Assembly (NCBI GenBank): GCA_947625675.1
Contig: CANQPH010000030.1
Coordinates: 1-38,235, forward strand
Direction of reading: 5' to 3'
Source of the DNA: an uncultured Acetatifactor sp.
Lineage (GTDB): Bacteria; Bacillota; Clostridia; Lachnospirales; Lachnospiraceae
Length of the DNA stretch: 38,235 nucleotides
Shown here: piece by piece, positions 7,828-15,636 of the stretch
Numbering within the stretch: the stretch's first letter is position 1
Layout of the letters: the number at the start of each line of letters is the position of its first letter
Translations under genes and position numbers: made by a program
Notes under the pieces: generated by a model
The model's database searches: none
Told to the model about the DNA's origin: nothing
The model's input: only the letters and a program-made list of their open reading frames with translations

Positions 7828-8523
7828 TCACACGGTTCGGAGGTACACTGCGCCGAAAGAGGACGGGCTCCGCCCCCTGTCACCCAAGGAAGCCAGCTCC
7901 TGAAGCCGGTTGGAGATCTGCTGTTCCCGGCGGATCTCCGATACGGCCAGACACTGCTTTATAAGCTCCGGCGTCACTCCCTCCAGGTAAACGTCCGAGG
8001 CCAGCAAAAGTCCGATTCCTTTTTCCACGGAGCCTCGCAGGATTCCCGGCGGGCCGCAATCCTCCGTAGCGCAGTCCCGCAGACCGCAATCTCGCATATC
8101 ACAATCCTGCATTTCCCGTCCCGGTTCGGATACGGGCTCCAGCCGCAGTTTCCTGATATGGCTTCTGAGGAAGCTTCTGTTCAATAAGTAGAGGCCGCCT
8201 CCGCCCTTCCGAAACAGCCAGAACCGATCGTCAAGAAGGAACATTCCGACCAGGGGAAACACCATGGCCTTCCCCAGCCGTTCCTCTACCAGCCGTTCTT
8301 CCACCTTCCGCTCCCAGCCTGCATCCCCCGACTTCCTGCAGAGAGACGGCGCCGCTTCCTGGAACCATTCCCGCAGTTCCCGCACCGGATGGGCTCCTTC
8401 CGATTCCCTGCCCAGGACAGCCAGTGCAGCACCCCTTCTGCCGCAGCGAACCTGTTCCAACAGCAGGCTCTCCCCCGCCGGACCGTTTCTTTCCTCATAA
8501 TAATAACCCGTCAAATATCTCAT
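7828..8523 (-). CDS. Degenerate PP2C-like protein paired with the kinase
   Basis: 231 residues. The overall pattern resembles a PP2C phosphatase: a central hydrophobic block MVFPLVGMFLLDDRFWLFRKGGGGLYLLN in the place of the GDSRxYLL strand, then GIGLLLASDVYLEGVTPELI in the place of the SDG helix, ending ASLGDRGRSPSSFGAVYLRTV like the GSxDNxTxVxV end. The metal-binding aspartates are missing or changed (GGGG for GDSR, SDV for SDG, SPSS for DN), so it may be a pseudophosphatase. Residues 138-157 are four 5-residue repeats ending DC. I chose the ATG at 8523; a TTG at 8616 would add 31 residues without support. Assignment is by pattern only. Confidence 0.6.
   Translation of the reverse strand: MRYLTGYYYEERNGPAGESLLLEQVRCGRRGAALAVLGRESEGAHPVRELREWFQEAAPSLCRKSGDAGWERKVEERLVEERLGKAMVFPLVGMFLLDDRFWLFRKGGGGLYLLNRSFLRSHIRKLRLEPVSEPGREMQDCDMRDCGLRDCATEDCGPPGILRGSVEKGIGLLLASDVYLEGVTPELIKQCLAVSEIRREQQISNRLQELASLGDRGRSPSSFGAVYLRTV
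8055..8114 (-). repeat. 15-bp x 4 repeat inside the PP2C-like gene
   Basis: Four 15-bp units (8055, 8070, 8085 and 8100) share the plus-strand form CGCAATCC-like. They encode MQDCD, MRDCG, LRDCA and TEDCG, placing four cysteines at five-residue spacing on a surface loop between predicted strands. Confidence 0.7.
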
Positions 8524-8707
8524 ATCTCCCTGCCCCTCCCCATAAAACTTCCATGGATTTCCCCTATTCACCGGCCTGCAAAACGTTTCGAAAGCCCCCG
8601 GAATCCTTTTCCCCAATCATCCTGCAAGACGCCTTGAAAGCCGCCCAGAATTTTCTTCGCCAATCGTTCCGCAAACTGCCCGCAAATCTTGGGAGAAAGT
8701 TCCTTCA

Positions 8708-8737
8708 CTATAACGCCGGAAGAAGCCGCCTGTCAAC
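8708..8737 (-). promoter_or_regulatory. SigA promoter for the PP2C-like/kinase pair
   Basis: On the minus strand TTGACA (8732-8737), 18-nt spacer, TATAGT (8708-8713). It predicts a leader of roughly 180 nt before the ATG at 8523. Confidence 0.75.
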
Positions 8738-8790
8738 TTGGGATGTTTCACAATTTTTTTCGTCCAATTATGCGCAAAAACCATTCTCAA

Positions 8791-8825
8791 AACAGGAAAA
8801 ACCCCTGAACATCCTTGTTCAAGGG
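8791..8825 (-). terminator. Intrinsic terminator of the rseP-lipoprotein transcript
   Basis: Minus-strand stem CCCTTGAAC / GTTCAGGGG (9 bp, one G-U pair, 6-nt loop) followed by TTTTTCCTGTTTT. It lies about 200 nt beyond the lipoprotein stop codon. Confidence 0.8.
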
Positions 8826-8909
8826 CTTGTGCAATATTTTACATTCCGTTACCATTCTTTTTATATGACCGTAATTGGTCACTTCACCCAAATAAGCAAA
8901 ACAGAAGTG

Positions 8910-8951
8910 GCGCAAGCCATGACAGACGGCGTAAGCCGTCTGGTTTTGCGC
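8910..8951. repeat. Nested palindrome (GCGCAA / CAGACGGC)
   Basis: Inner perfect 8-bp stem CAGACGGC-GTAA-GCCGTCTG (8923-8942) inside outer arms GCGCAA (8910-8915) and TTGCGC (8946-8951). No U-tract follows on either strand, so it is not a standard terminator. It recalls the stems in the S1 and dxr leaders. Confidence 0.5.
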
Positions 8952-9021
8952 ATGCAGGGGGAAAGGGCCGTGAATGGTGAATGTTTTTCTGGAATCAAAG
9001 ACGGGTTTTCCGTCCCCGCCG

Positions 9022-11376
9022 TCACCACTCGTAATTTTCCGAGTAATACAGCAGCATCCGGTTTTTCATGACGTCCACGGCGTCCTCCAGCTTCTTCTGC
9101 CCGTTGAAGTAGGCCTCGCTTTCCTCCTCGAAAATCTGGTCAAATACACTGGACGTGTCCTGCTGGGAGTGAGCGCCCCGGGACAGCAGCTCCCTGACCA
9201 TTTCTGTCTCCGCTTCCTCCACCCCGTCATAACGATAGACCCAGCCGTCGTCTTCATATTCTCCCTCAGTGCTCTTGTCTTTCACGGCCCTTTCGGCTTC
9301 CGCATCGAAGTCCTCTTTCAAAGAAGGGAAACCGCCCCCGGAAATATATGCGCCATCGTTGGAACCTTTCAGGAGATAATATTCCAGGAAGGCCCACGCT
9401 CCCTCTTTGCGCTCGGAAGTGCTCATGATGGCATAAGACCTGCCGAAGGGAGTATCAATGACGTTGCCGTTTTCACCGTCCGGCGTGGGAAATCCCGTAA
9501 AGGTTACAGGCTCCCCGTTAAAGTACGCTTCATACATCCCCATTTTATAAAAGTCCGTCAAAAAGACCGGGACTAGAAGCGCCTCCTCGTCCTGCAGCAT
9601 CACAGGGGCAGACTTCGGATGAGGTTTCGGAATGTCGGGACTGTTCTTGATCGTTTCCAACAGATCCCCGCAGAGTCCGGTGTCGAAGCTTGGAACGCCG
9701 CCCTCCATGGTTATGAAGTTATCCGTGCCATAGGAAAAAAGATAATACATAATGTTGCTTCTGGAGAAGGAAGCCAGCAGTCTCGCACCGGGATGTTCAT
9801 TGGCAAAATCCAAAAGTTCCCGCAAAGTCCAGCCCGTCCTGTCCCCCAACAGAGACTGTTTTCCTGCCAGGCACCTGAGATAAACGACTCTCGGGATGGA
9901 GACCAGCTTTCCGTCCATGGTATTGCCCTCCAGAACCGATTCAAAGAAATCCTCCCTGTCGAAGACCTCGCTTTTTTCCAGGTAGGGATACAGATCCTCC
10001 AGAAGTCCCAGATCATTCCATTCCTTTGCGCCTGTGGTTCCGTATTCCAGCTGGATCAGGTCAAATTTCTGGCCGCCGGTGACGATGTCCATGTTCATCC
10101 GGTTCTGCTGCGTCCTATATTCGTCCAGCTCCCAATTGTTTGAAGTCAAATAGCTTTTGATCTCCACGTGGTAGTCTGACTGGCTATTGTTAAAATTCAG
10201 CACAAGCTTCTGCAGTTCCAGATCCTCGCTGAGAGTCCCCAGAACAATTCTGCCGGGATCCTCTTCCTCCGCGGCTTCCTCGGAAGAGGCGGAGAGAGTT
10301 TCGTCCGCACCGGGAAGGAATCGGAGAAGAGCCAGGGAATAGGGCTGAGTAATAACCTCCAGAGCCGAGAGATTTCCCTTCCCGTCCGATGCGAGCCGAT
10401 ACACCTGGGTAGGAAGGATATCATAATCCAACCAGGAAAAAAGTTTGACCGCCTCCCCGGTTCTGAGGTCATAGCAGCACACGCCGCTGCTATCCATATA
10501 AAGAAGAGAATCGGACGTATCCGAACAGATCTTTCCTCCGTTCCCCACCGGAAAATCAGACCAGGTCTCCAGGATCTTTCCGGTGCCGTCCAGTTTGTGC
10601 AGGCTATTGCCATCCTGACCGTTCTGACCGCTTTCCACGGCGGCATAGGCGCAGCCGTCCTTTCCGAGGAACAGGTCAGAAGGGGAATCTCCCCCAAAGT
10701 CCGCCGTCTTGACAAATTCCCCGTCCGGCTGAAAAACGAGAATCTCTTTTTCCCGGTTCTCCAGTTCCCCGACGGAAGTCAGCAGGAAAATATTCCCCTC
10801 CGCATCCGCCGTCAGGGAAGTCACGGAACGAGAGTCCCCCGACACTCCGCTCACCTTTTTTTCCATCAAAAGCGTTCCATCCGAAGAAAACCGGAAGATT
10901 CCTCCCAATTCCGTTCTGAGGTCCTGGCTCAGAGTCACGGCGGCATAGACATCGCCTTGGGGACTCACATACCAGGAGGAAGAGGCATAACCGAACCAGT
11001 CCGGAAACTCCTTCAGATCCATGGGAAAAACGGTCTCCGAAGCCAAGACATACTCGGAGGCCTCCTCTGTGGCGCAGCGAATGGTCTGGGTCAGGATCCT
11101 GCTTTCCGCATCATAAGTACAAAAGCCGGAATAGGCCCCCTTTTCCGTCAGCTGGAACCCATTCACCGTGGCATCGGGCAGCAGAAAGTCCACGGGAATG
11201 GAATCCCGAAAGGCATACTCCGTGAAAACGGTCGTCTCCTCGGGAAGATCCTGCCGTCCCCCGGAAGAACTTTGCCGCTCCCCCGAATCCCCCCTGCCGC
11301 AGGATACCAGCAGGAGAAGCAGGAGAAGGGAAAACAAAAAGGCAGTTCCTTTTTTAAGGGCAGCTCCTTTTTTCAT
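9022..11376 (-). CDS. Extracellular solute-binding lipoprotein with extra N-terminal domain
   Basis: 784 residues. The signal peptide ends in the lipobox LVSC (Cys26), so it is an exported lipoprotein. Residues from about 45 to 340 contain repeated beta-strand units (DVYAAVTLS, GNIFLLTSV, GCAYAAVES, SGVCCYDLRTG, GNLSALEVI) that look like a propeller-type sensor domain. The rest matches a family 1 ABC solute-binding protein: LVLNFNNSQSDYHVEIKSY, FDLIQLEYGTTG, then WAFLEYYLL. No permease or ATPase is nearby, so it may be an orphan receptor or use a shared transporter (inference). GGAGG precedes the ATG by 9 nt. It starts 17 nt after rseP, in the place where ispG often lies. Confidence 0.82.
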   Translation of the reverse strand: MKKGAALKKGTAFLFSLLLLLLLVSCGRGDSGERQSSSGGRQDLPEETTVFTEYAFRDSIPVDFLLPDATVNGFQLTEKGAYSGFCTYDAESRILTQTIRCATEEASEYVLASETVFPMDLKEFPDWFGYASSSWYVSPQGDVYAAVTLSQDLRTELGGIFRFSSDGTLLMEKKVSGVSGDSRSVTSLTADAEGNIFLLTSVGELENREKEILVFQPDGEFVKTADFGGDSPSDLFLGKDGCAYAAVESGQNGQDGNSLHKLDGTGKILETWSDFPVGNGGKICSDTSDSLLYMDSSGVCCYDLRTGEAVKLFSWLDYDILPTQVYRLASDGKGNLSALEVITQPYSLALLRFLPGADETLSASSEEAAEEEDPGRIVLGTLSEDLELQKLVLNFNNSQSDYHVEIKSYLTSNNWELDEYRTQQNRMNMDIVTGGQKFDLIQLEYGTTGAKEWNDLGLLEDLYPYLEKSEVFDREDFFESVLEGNTMDGKLVSIPRVVYLRCLAGKQSLLGDRTGWTLRELLDFANEHPGARLLASFSRSNIMYYLFSYGTDNFITMEGGVPSFDTGLCGDLLETIKNSPDIPKPHPKSAPVMLQDEEALLVPVFLTDFYKMGMYEAYFNGEPVTFTGFPTPDGENGNVIDTPFGRSYAIMSTSERKEGAWAFLEYYLLKGSNDGAYISGGGFPSLKEDFDAEAERAVKDKSTEGEYEDDGWVYRYDGVEEAETEMVRELLSRGAHSQQDTSSVFDQIFEEESEAYFNGQKKLEDAVDVMKNRMLLYYSENYEW
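11338..11373 (-). repeat. 18-bp x 2 repeat in the lipoprotein signal peptide
   Basis: Two 18-bp units (AAAAAAGGAGCTGCCCTT and AAAAAAGGAACTGCCTTT) immediately after the start codon encode KKGAAL-KKGTAF, duplicating the positive n-region of the signal peptide. Confidence 0.75.
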
Positions 11377-11393
11377 AAGTAAATTCCTCCATG

Positions 11394-12449
11394 TTATCCG
11401 AAAACATTTACCAGATCGTTGAAGAACACCACCACCATCAGCGCCAGGAAGAACACCAGCCCGGCCAGATGCACCATTCCCTCTTTTTCCGGAGGGATGG
11501 GCTTGCCCCGGAAAACCTCCAGGAGCAGGAATACCAGCCTTCCCCCATCCAGGGCGGGCAAGGGAAGCAGGTTCAAGATGCCCAGGTTCACGGTGAGCAT
11601 CAGCGTGATGTTCATCATGTTCAAAAGGACGGTGAACCAACCGTACTGCCTGGTCTCTTCATAGGTCTTGCCCACCACGTTGACGGCGATCCCCACCGGC
11701 CCGGCCACGTCTTCCCGGCCCACCCGGCCGCCGATGAGCATTCCCAGGCTTTTAAAGGTGGCCCTGACGAAATACCGCATTTCATACCAGGCATATTTCA
11801 GGTTGCCCAGGCCTTTTACTTCCGCCTGCTCTCCCAGTGAGATGCCCATGAGGTAACGATCCTCTTCCGCATTGTACAAGGGTTCCAAAGTGGTCGTATA
11901 TTTCTGCCCGTCCCTTTCGTAGCGCACCTCCACCGGGCCGCCCCTGGTGCTCAGCGTAAAAAGGGTGATGTCGGAACCGATGCAGGTCCGTTCCCCGTCC
12001 AGAGACAGGATGCGGTCTCCCGCCTGCAGCCCCGCCGCTTCCGCCGGACTGCCCTCGGACACCTCCGTCACCCTGTTGTCCGTGATCGCAATGAACTGCA
12101 CCATGATCAGGGCGATGATGATCCCCAGGAAAAAGTTGAACAGGGGGCCCGCCAGTACCGTGGAGATCCTGCCCCAGACCGGGGCGTTGGGAAAGGCTCC
12201 CTTGCTCCCCTCCCCTTCCTTCGCATCCAGGCCGTCCTCCCCTTCAAACATGCAGGCCCCGCCGATGGGCAGCAGCCTCAGGGCATATACGGTATCTCCT
12301 TTCTGAAAAGAAAAGATCTTTGGGCCCATTCCCACGGAGAACTCCACCACATGAATCCCGTTGGCCTTGGCCAGAAGGAAATGGCCGAACTCGTGGGAGA
12401 TCACTACAAGACCGAATATCACTATAAAAAAAATAATCGTCACTACCAA
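11394..12449 (-). CDS. rseP: RIP zinc metalloprotease RseP (site-2 protease family)
   Basis: 351-residue membrane protease that cleaves transmembrane segments of anti-sigma factors and signal peptide remnants. Zinc motif HEFGH (19-23) sits in the first membrane helix. A PDZ domain (about 125-205; EGSPAEAAGLQAGDRILSLDG) and the C-terminal NLLPLPALDGG motif in a further helix complete the fold. The start is a TTG with AGAGG nine nt upstream. A low-complexity loop (GEDGLDAKEGEGSKGAF) follows helix one. It lies downstream of dxr, separated by a tandem-repeat array, and is followed directly by the solute-binding lipoprotein. Confidence 0.93.
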   Translation of the reverse strand: MVVTIIFFIVIFGLVVISHEFGHFLLAKANGIHVVEFSVGMGPKIFSFQKGDTVYALRLLPIGGACMFEGEDGLDAKEGEGSKGAFPNAPVWGRISTVLAGPLFNFFLGIIIALIMVQFIAITDNRVTEVSEGSPAEAAGLQAGDRILSLDGERTCIGSDITLFTLSTRGGPVEVRYERDGQKYTTTLEPLYNAEEDRYLMGISLGEQAEVKGLGNLKYAWYEMRYFVRATFKSLGMLIGGRVGREDVAGPVGIAVNVVGKTYEETRQYGWFTVLLNMMNITLMLTVNLGILNLLPLPALDGGRLVFLLLEVFRGKPIPPEKEGMVHLAGLVFFLALMVVVFFNDLVNVFG

Positions 12450-12519
12450 TTTTTCTTACCTCTTTTATCCTGCAAAATATACCGGATTTCCCTGCGGCGC
12501 TCCCCTGCCCGGGCCCGGC

Positions 12520-12716
12520 CGCAAGCACCCCATGCGCCCGAAAATCCCGATTCAGCCCAGCCGCAAAATGCTCTTGCGCTCGGATTTCCCGGTTCAGCTC
12601 AAACGCAAAATGCTCTTGCGCTCGGATTTCCCGATTCAGCCCGGCCGCAAAATGCTCTTGCGCTCGGATTTCCCGGTTCAGCTCAAACGCAAAATGTCCT
12701 TGCGCTCACGATCTCC
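12520..12716. repeat. 42-bp tandem repeat array across the dxr stop codon
   Basis: Units begin at 12520 (degenerate), 12562, 12604, 12646 and 12688 (partial). Each contains CGCAAAATGCTCTTGCG, itself a small palindrome. Units 12562 and 12646 are identical, ending GGTTCAGCTCAAA; units 12520 and 12604 end GATTCAGCCC-GC, giving an 84-bp higher-order period. The dxr stop lies at 12683-12685 within the array, so the last codons of dxr belong to it; the rest fills most of the dxr-rseP gap. Confidence 0.9.
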
Positions 12717-13834
12717 TCCGCCCAAGTCTGGGTTTCCAGGATTTCTTCCACGGACGGATCGGGAATCGTCCGGTGGACCTCCATGGCCTCCCCGATCAAT
12801 TCCGGAATCTGCAGGAAACCGATCCTGCGGTCCAGAAACAGCCCCACCGCCCGTTCATTGGCCGCATTGTACACGGTGGGCATGCTGCCTCCCGCCTCCA
12901 TGGCACGGTAAGCCAGGGCCAGGCCGGGAAAAGCTTCCAGATCCGGCTTTTCAAAGGTGATCTGTCCCAATTCAAAAAAATCCACCCGTCTTCCAGCCAG
13001 GGGTCTCCTGTCCGGATAAAACAAGGCGTACTGAATGGGCAGCTTCATGTCCGGCATGCCCAGCTGAGCCATGATGGCCCCGTCCACATATTCCACCATG
13101 GAATGGATGATGCTCTGGGGATGCACCACCACCTGTACCTGGGACAATTCCACGCCGAAAAGCCATTTGGCCTCCATGACCTCCAGGCCCTTGTTGACCA
13201 TGGTGGCGGAATCGATGGTGACCTTCCGGCCCATGGCCCAGTTGGGATGCTTCAGGGCGTCCTCCACCTGCACCCGGGCCATCCGTTCCCGGTTCCAGCC
13301 CCGGAAAGGGCCGCCGGAGGCCGTGAGCAGGATCTTGGATATTTTTTCCCGGGGTTCCCCGTTCAGGGACTGGAAAATGGCGCTGTGTTCGCTGTCCACC
13401 GGCAGGATCGGCACCCCGCATTCCTTCGCCAGTGGGATGATGATGTGACCGGCAGTGACCAGGGTCTCCTTGTTGGCCAGGGCGATGGCCTTGCCCGCTC
13501 GGATGGCCGCAATGGTGGGCTTAATTCCAATCATTCCCACAATGGCGGTCACCAATACCTCCGATTGGGAAAAGGTTGCGATTTCCAGCAGCCCTTCCAT
13601 GCCGGACACCACTTTGACGGAGGTGTCTTTCAGCCGCTCCCTCAGATCCCCGGCGGCTTCCTCGCTCCACATTCCCACGATCAGGGGCTGAAATTCCCTG
13701 GCCTGGGCCTCCAGCTTCTCCACGCTGCTGCCCGCCGCCAGGGCCACCACCCGCAGATCCCGGTTGGCCCGCACGATATCCAAAGTCTGGGTGCCGATGG
13801 AACCGGTGGAACCCAGAACCGCTATCTTTTTCAT
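12683..13834 (-). CDS. dxr: 1-deoxy-D-xylulose 5-phosphate reductoisomerase
   Basis: 383 residues, normal length. Second step of the MEP pathway: DXP to 2-C-methyl-D-erythritol 4-phosphate with NADPH. The N-terminal NADPH motif GSTGSIGTQTLDI, LANKETLVTAG, the metal/substrate stretch PVDSEHSAIFQSL, LTASGGPFR and GRKVTIDSATMVNKGLEVMEAKWLF are all present. The ATG is preceded by GAGG. The last eight or so residues (SARTFCV) are encoded by the 42-bp repeat array and are probably not functional. It lies between cdsA and rseP in the conserved block, with a structured 120-nt leader. Confidence 0.95.
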   Translation of the reverse strand: MKKIAVLGSTGSIGTQTLDIVRANRDLRVVALAAGSSVEKLEAQAREFQPLIVGMWSEEAAGDLRERLKDTSVKVVSGMEGLLEIATFSQSEVLVTAIVGMIGIKPTIAAIRAGKAIALANKETLVTAGHIIIPLAKECGVPILPVDSEHSAIFQSLNGEPREKISKILLTASGGPFRGWNRERMARVQVEDALKHPNWAMGRKVTIDSATMVNKGLEVMEAKWLFGVELSQVQVVVHPQSIIHSMVEYVDGAIMAQLGMPDMKLPIQYALFYPDRRPLAGRRVDFFELGQITFEKPDLEAFPGLALAYRAMEAGGSMPTVYNAANERAVGLFLDRRIGFLQIPELIGEAMEVHRTIPDPSVEEILETQTWAEEIVSARTFCV

Positions 13835-13960
13835 ATTTCCTCACATTCTGCCGCCGCTCGGGCGGCATTCACCGCCGCACCGCTTTCTGTGCGCAACAAA
13901 CTTGCGTCAGGCAGTGGGCAGGCACAAACTAACGATTGAAAACCTTTTTTCAATCTTCTA
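13835..13960 (-). promoter_or_regulatory. Structured leader between cdsA and dxr
   Basis: Reading on the minus strand: hairpin GATTGAAAA-AAGG-TTTTCAATC (13934-13955), then TTTGTGCC, then a small ACGCAA/TTGCG stem, then a stem TGCCGCC-CGAGC-GGCGGCA (13849-13867), then GAGG and the dxr ATG. The order resembles the S1-gene leader at 21970-22112. No U-tract suggests termination; function is unknown. Confidence 0.45.
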
Positions 13961-13964
13961 TTTT

Positions 13965-14891
13965 TCAGAACCGGATCATCAGAACCGTCAGGAAATAGAT
14001 CATGGGAGCCGTCACGATCATGCTGTCGAAACGATCCATGATCCCTCCATGCCCCGGGATCAGATGTCCGTAATCCTTGATGTTGTGATTCCGCTTGATG
14101 GCGGAAGCCGCCAAATCTCCCGCCTGGCTCATCACGGCACCCACGCCGCAGATAAAGGCCAGGATCCACTTCACCGTCTGATCCGGGAACGCCATCTCCA
14201 CGAAAAAGTGGCCGTACAGCGCTCCGATCAGGGCCGCCCCCGCCACGCCGCCGATACATCCCTCCAGGGATTTTTTGGGGCTTAAAACGGGAAAAATCTT
14301 CTTTTTCCCGATCAGCATCCCCACCGCATAGGCGCAGGTATCGCTGCCCCAGGAGCTGATCAGAATCATCCATACAATATAAATGCCCTGGGGAAACGCC
14401 CGAGTGAGATAGACAAAGGACAGCATGACGGGGGCATAGAGAAAGGCGAACACGGCGCCCACCACCTGTTCCGCCCGGAACCGGGGAAAAGTCGCCACAT
14501 AAATCAGCATTTCCGCCATAAACACGCCCACGATGCACATCAGCTGAAAGACTTCCGCACCGGAAAAATAGACGGCCGCATAATAGACAACCACGCCGAA
14601 CAGCCCCGCAATCTCCAGGAGGTTCCACTTACCGCCGCCCTTTTTCCCTTCCCCAGATACGTTGGAACGCTTTCCACTCTCCTGGGATGCGTCAGGACGA
14701 TTCCCAACTGCGGGAGAAACTTCGGAACGATTCCCTCCCTCATCCGCCACGTTCAGGGCCTTGGTCAGTTCCCGATAGGCGATCAGGGAGATCGCCAGCA
14801 GGGTCAGGGCCAGCACCGGGCCGCCCAGGCTCAAAGTGACAAGGGCGATGAGGATCAGCACGATCCCGCTCGCCAGTCTGGTTCCAAACAT
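13965..14891 (-). CDS. cdsA: Phosphatidate cytidylyltransferase
   Basis: 308-residue membrane enzyme making CDP-diacylglycerol from phosphatidate and CTP. Multiple hydrophobic helices lead to the family signature near the C-terminus: SWGSDTCAYAVGMLIGKKK, SPKKSLEGCIGG, then GDLAASAIKRNHNIKDYG and PGHGGIMDRFDS. Residues 53-82 are a three-copy 10-residue repeat (GNRSEVSPAV, GNRPDASQES, GKRSNVSGEG) in a hydrophilic loop, absent from typical family members. GGAGG lies nine nt before the ATG. It starts four nt after the uppS stop. Confidence 0.94.
   Translation of the reverse strand: MFGTRLASGIVLILIALVTLSLGGPVLALTLLAISLIAYRELTKALNVADEGGNRSEVSPAVGNRPDASQESGKRSNVSGEGKKGGGKWNLLEIAGLFGVVVYYAAVYFSGAEVFQLMCIVGVFMAEMLIYVATFPRFRAEQVVGAVFAFLYAPVMLSFVYLTRAFPQGIYIVWMILISSWGSDTCAYAVGMLIGKKKIFPVLSPKKSLEGCIGGVAGAALIGALYGHFFVEMAFPDQTVKWILAFICGVGAVMSQAGDLAASAIKRNHNIKDYGHLIPGHGGIMDRFDSMIVTAPMIYFLTVLMIRF
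14646..14735 (-). repeat. In-frame 30-bp x 3 repeat inside cdsA
   Basis: Three degenerate 30-bp units on the pattern GGAACGATTCCC (plus strand) encode the Gly-(Asn/Lys)-Arg repeats in a cytoplasmic or external loop between the first and second helix groups. Confidence 0.65.
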
Positions 14892-14895
14892 GAGT

Positions 14896-15615
14896 CTATT
14901 CCTCCTTCAGGGCGCCGTATCTTCTGTCTCTACGATTATATGCCTCCACGGCTTTGATCAATTCCTCTTTGGTGAAATCGGGCCAGGCCACCGGGGTAAA
15001 ATAGAACTCCGTGTAGGCCAGCTGCCAAAGCAGGAAATTGGAAATTCTTTGTTCGTTGCAGGTGCGGATCAGCAGATCCGGCTCCGGCAGCCCGGCGGTA
15101 TCCAGATGGGCGGCGATGCAGGCCTCGTCCACGTCCTCCGCAGACAGCTTCCCTTCCCGCACCTCGTCCAGGATCTTTCTTGTGGCCCGGACCATCTCGT
15201 CCCGTCCCCCGTAATTGATGGCAATCTGAAAATGGAGACCATCGTTGTTCTTGGTAGCCTCCTCCAGCTCTTCGATCCTGGTGCGGATATCCTCGTCCAA
15301 CCTGGACTTCTCCCCCAGCACCCGGACGCACATCCTGTTCTTTTCCGCCGTTTTCAGACAAGTCTTCATATAATTGCGCAGCAGCTTCATCAAAGCGTCC
15401 ACTTCATCCTGAGGACGATTCCAGTTTTCTGTGGAAAAGGCATACACTGTCAGGTATTGAATCCCCATCCGGTATGCCTCTTCACAAATCGTCTCCACAG
15501 TCTTGGCGCCCTGCACATGCCCGTAATTGCGGGGCATCCCCTTGGCCTTCGCCCAGCGGCCGTTTCCATCCAGAATGATGGCCACATGCAGAGGCATCTT
15601 CAACTCTTCATTCAT
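14896..15615 (-). CDS. uppS: Isoprenyl (undecaprenyl) diphosphate synthase
   Basis: 239-residue cis-prenyltransferase that extends farnesyl diphosphate to the C55 carrier lipid for peptidoglycan. Motifs: HVAIILDGNGRWAKAKG (catalytic Asp), GHVQGAKTVE, YLTVYAFSTENWNRP, INYGGRDEMVRA and DLLIRTCNEQRISNFLLWQLAYTEFYF. Normal length. It lies 21 nt downstream of frr and four nt upstream of cdsA. Confidence 0.95.
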   Translation of the reverse strand: MNEELKMPLHVAIILDGNGRWAKAKGMPRNYGHVQGAKTVETICEEAYRMGIQYLTVYAFSTENWNRPQDEVDALMKLLRNYMKTCLKTAEKNRMCVRVLGEKSRLDEDIRTRIEELEEATKNNDGLHFQIAINYGGRDEMVRATRKILDEVREGKLSAEDVDEACIAAHLDTAGLPEPDLLIRTCNEQRISNFLLWQLAYTEFYFTPVAWPDFTKEELIKAVEAYNRRDRRYGALKEE

Positions 15616-15636
15616 TCCGCAATACTCTGTCCTTTT

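Larger units (their letters stand above)
8524..9021. other. Intergenic region between PP2C-like gene and lipoprotein gene
   Basis: No supported gene. It holds the PP2C/kinase promoter (8708-8737), a terminator for the lipoprotein gene (8791-8825) and an isolated nested palindrome (8910-8951). Open frames crossing it lack ribosome binding sites. Confidence 0.6.

Noticed and set aside
12351..12911. Plus-strand open frame with repeated LALGFPGSAQ-type peptide
   Set aside because: It is antisense to dxr and its 42-bp array; the peptide repeat only mirrors the DNA repeat, and there is no ribosome binding site.
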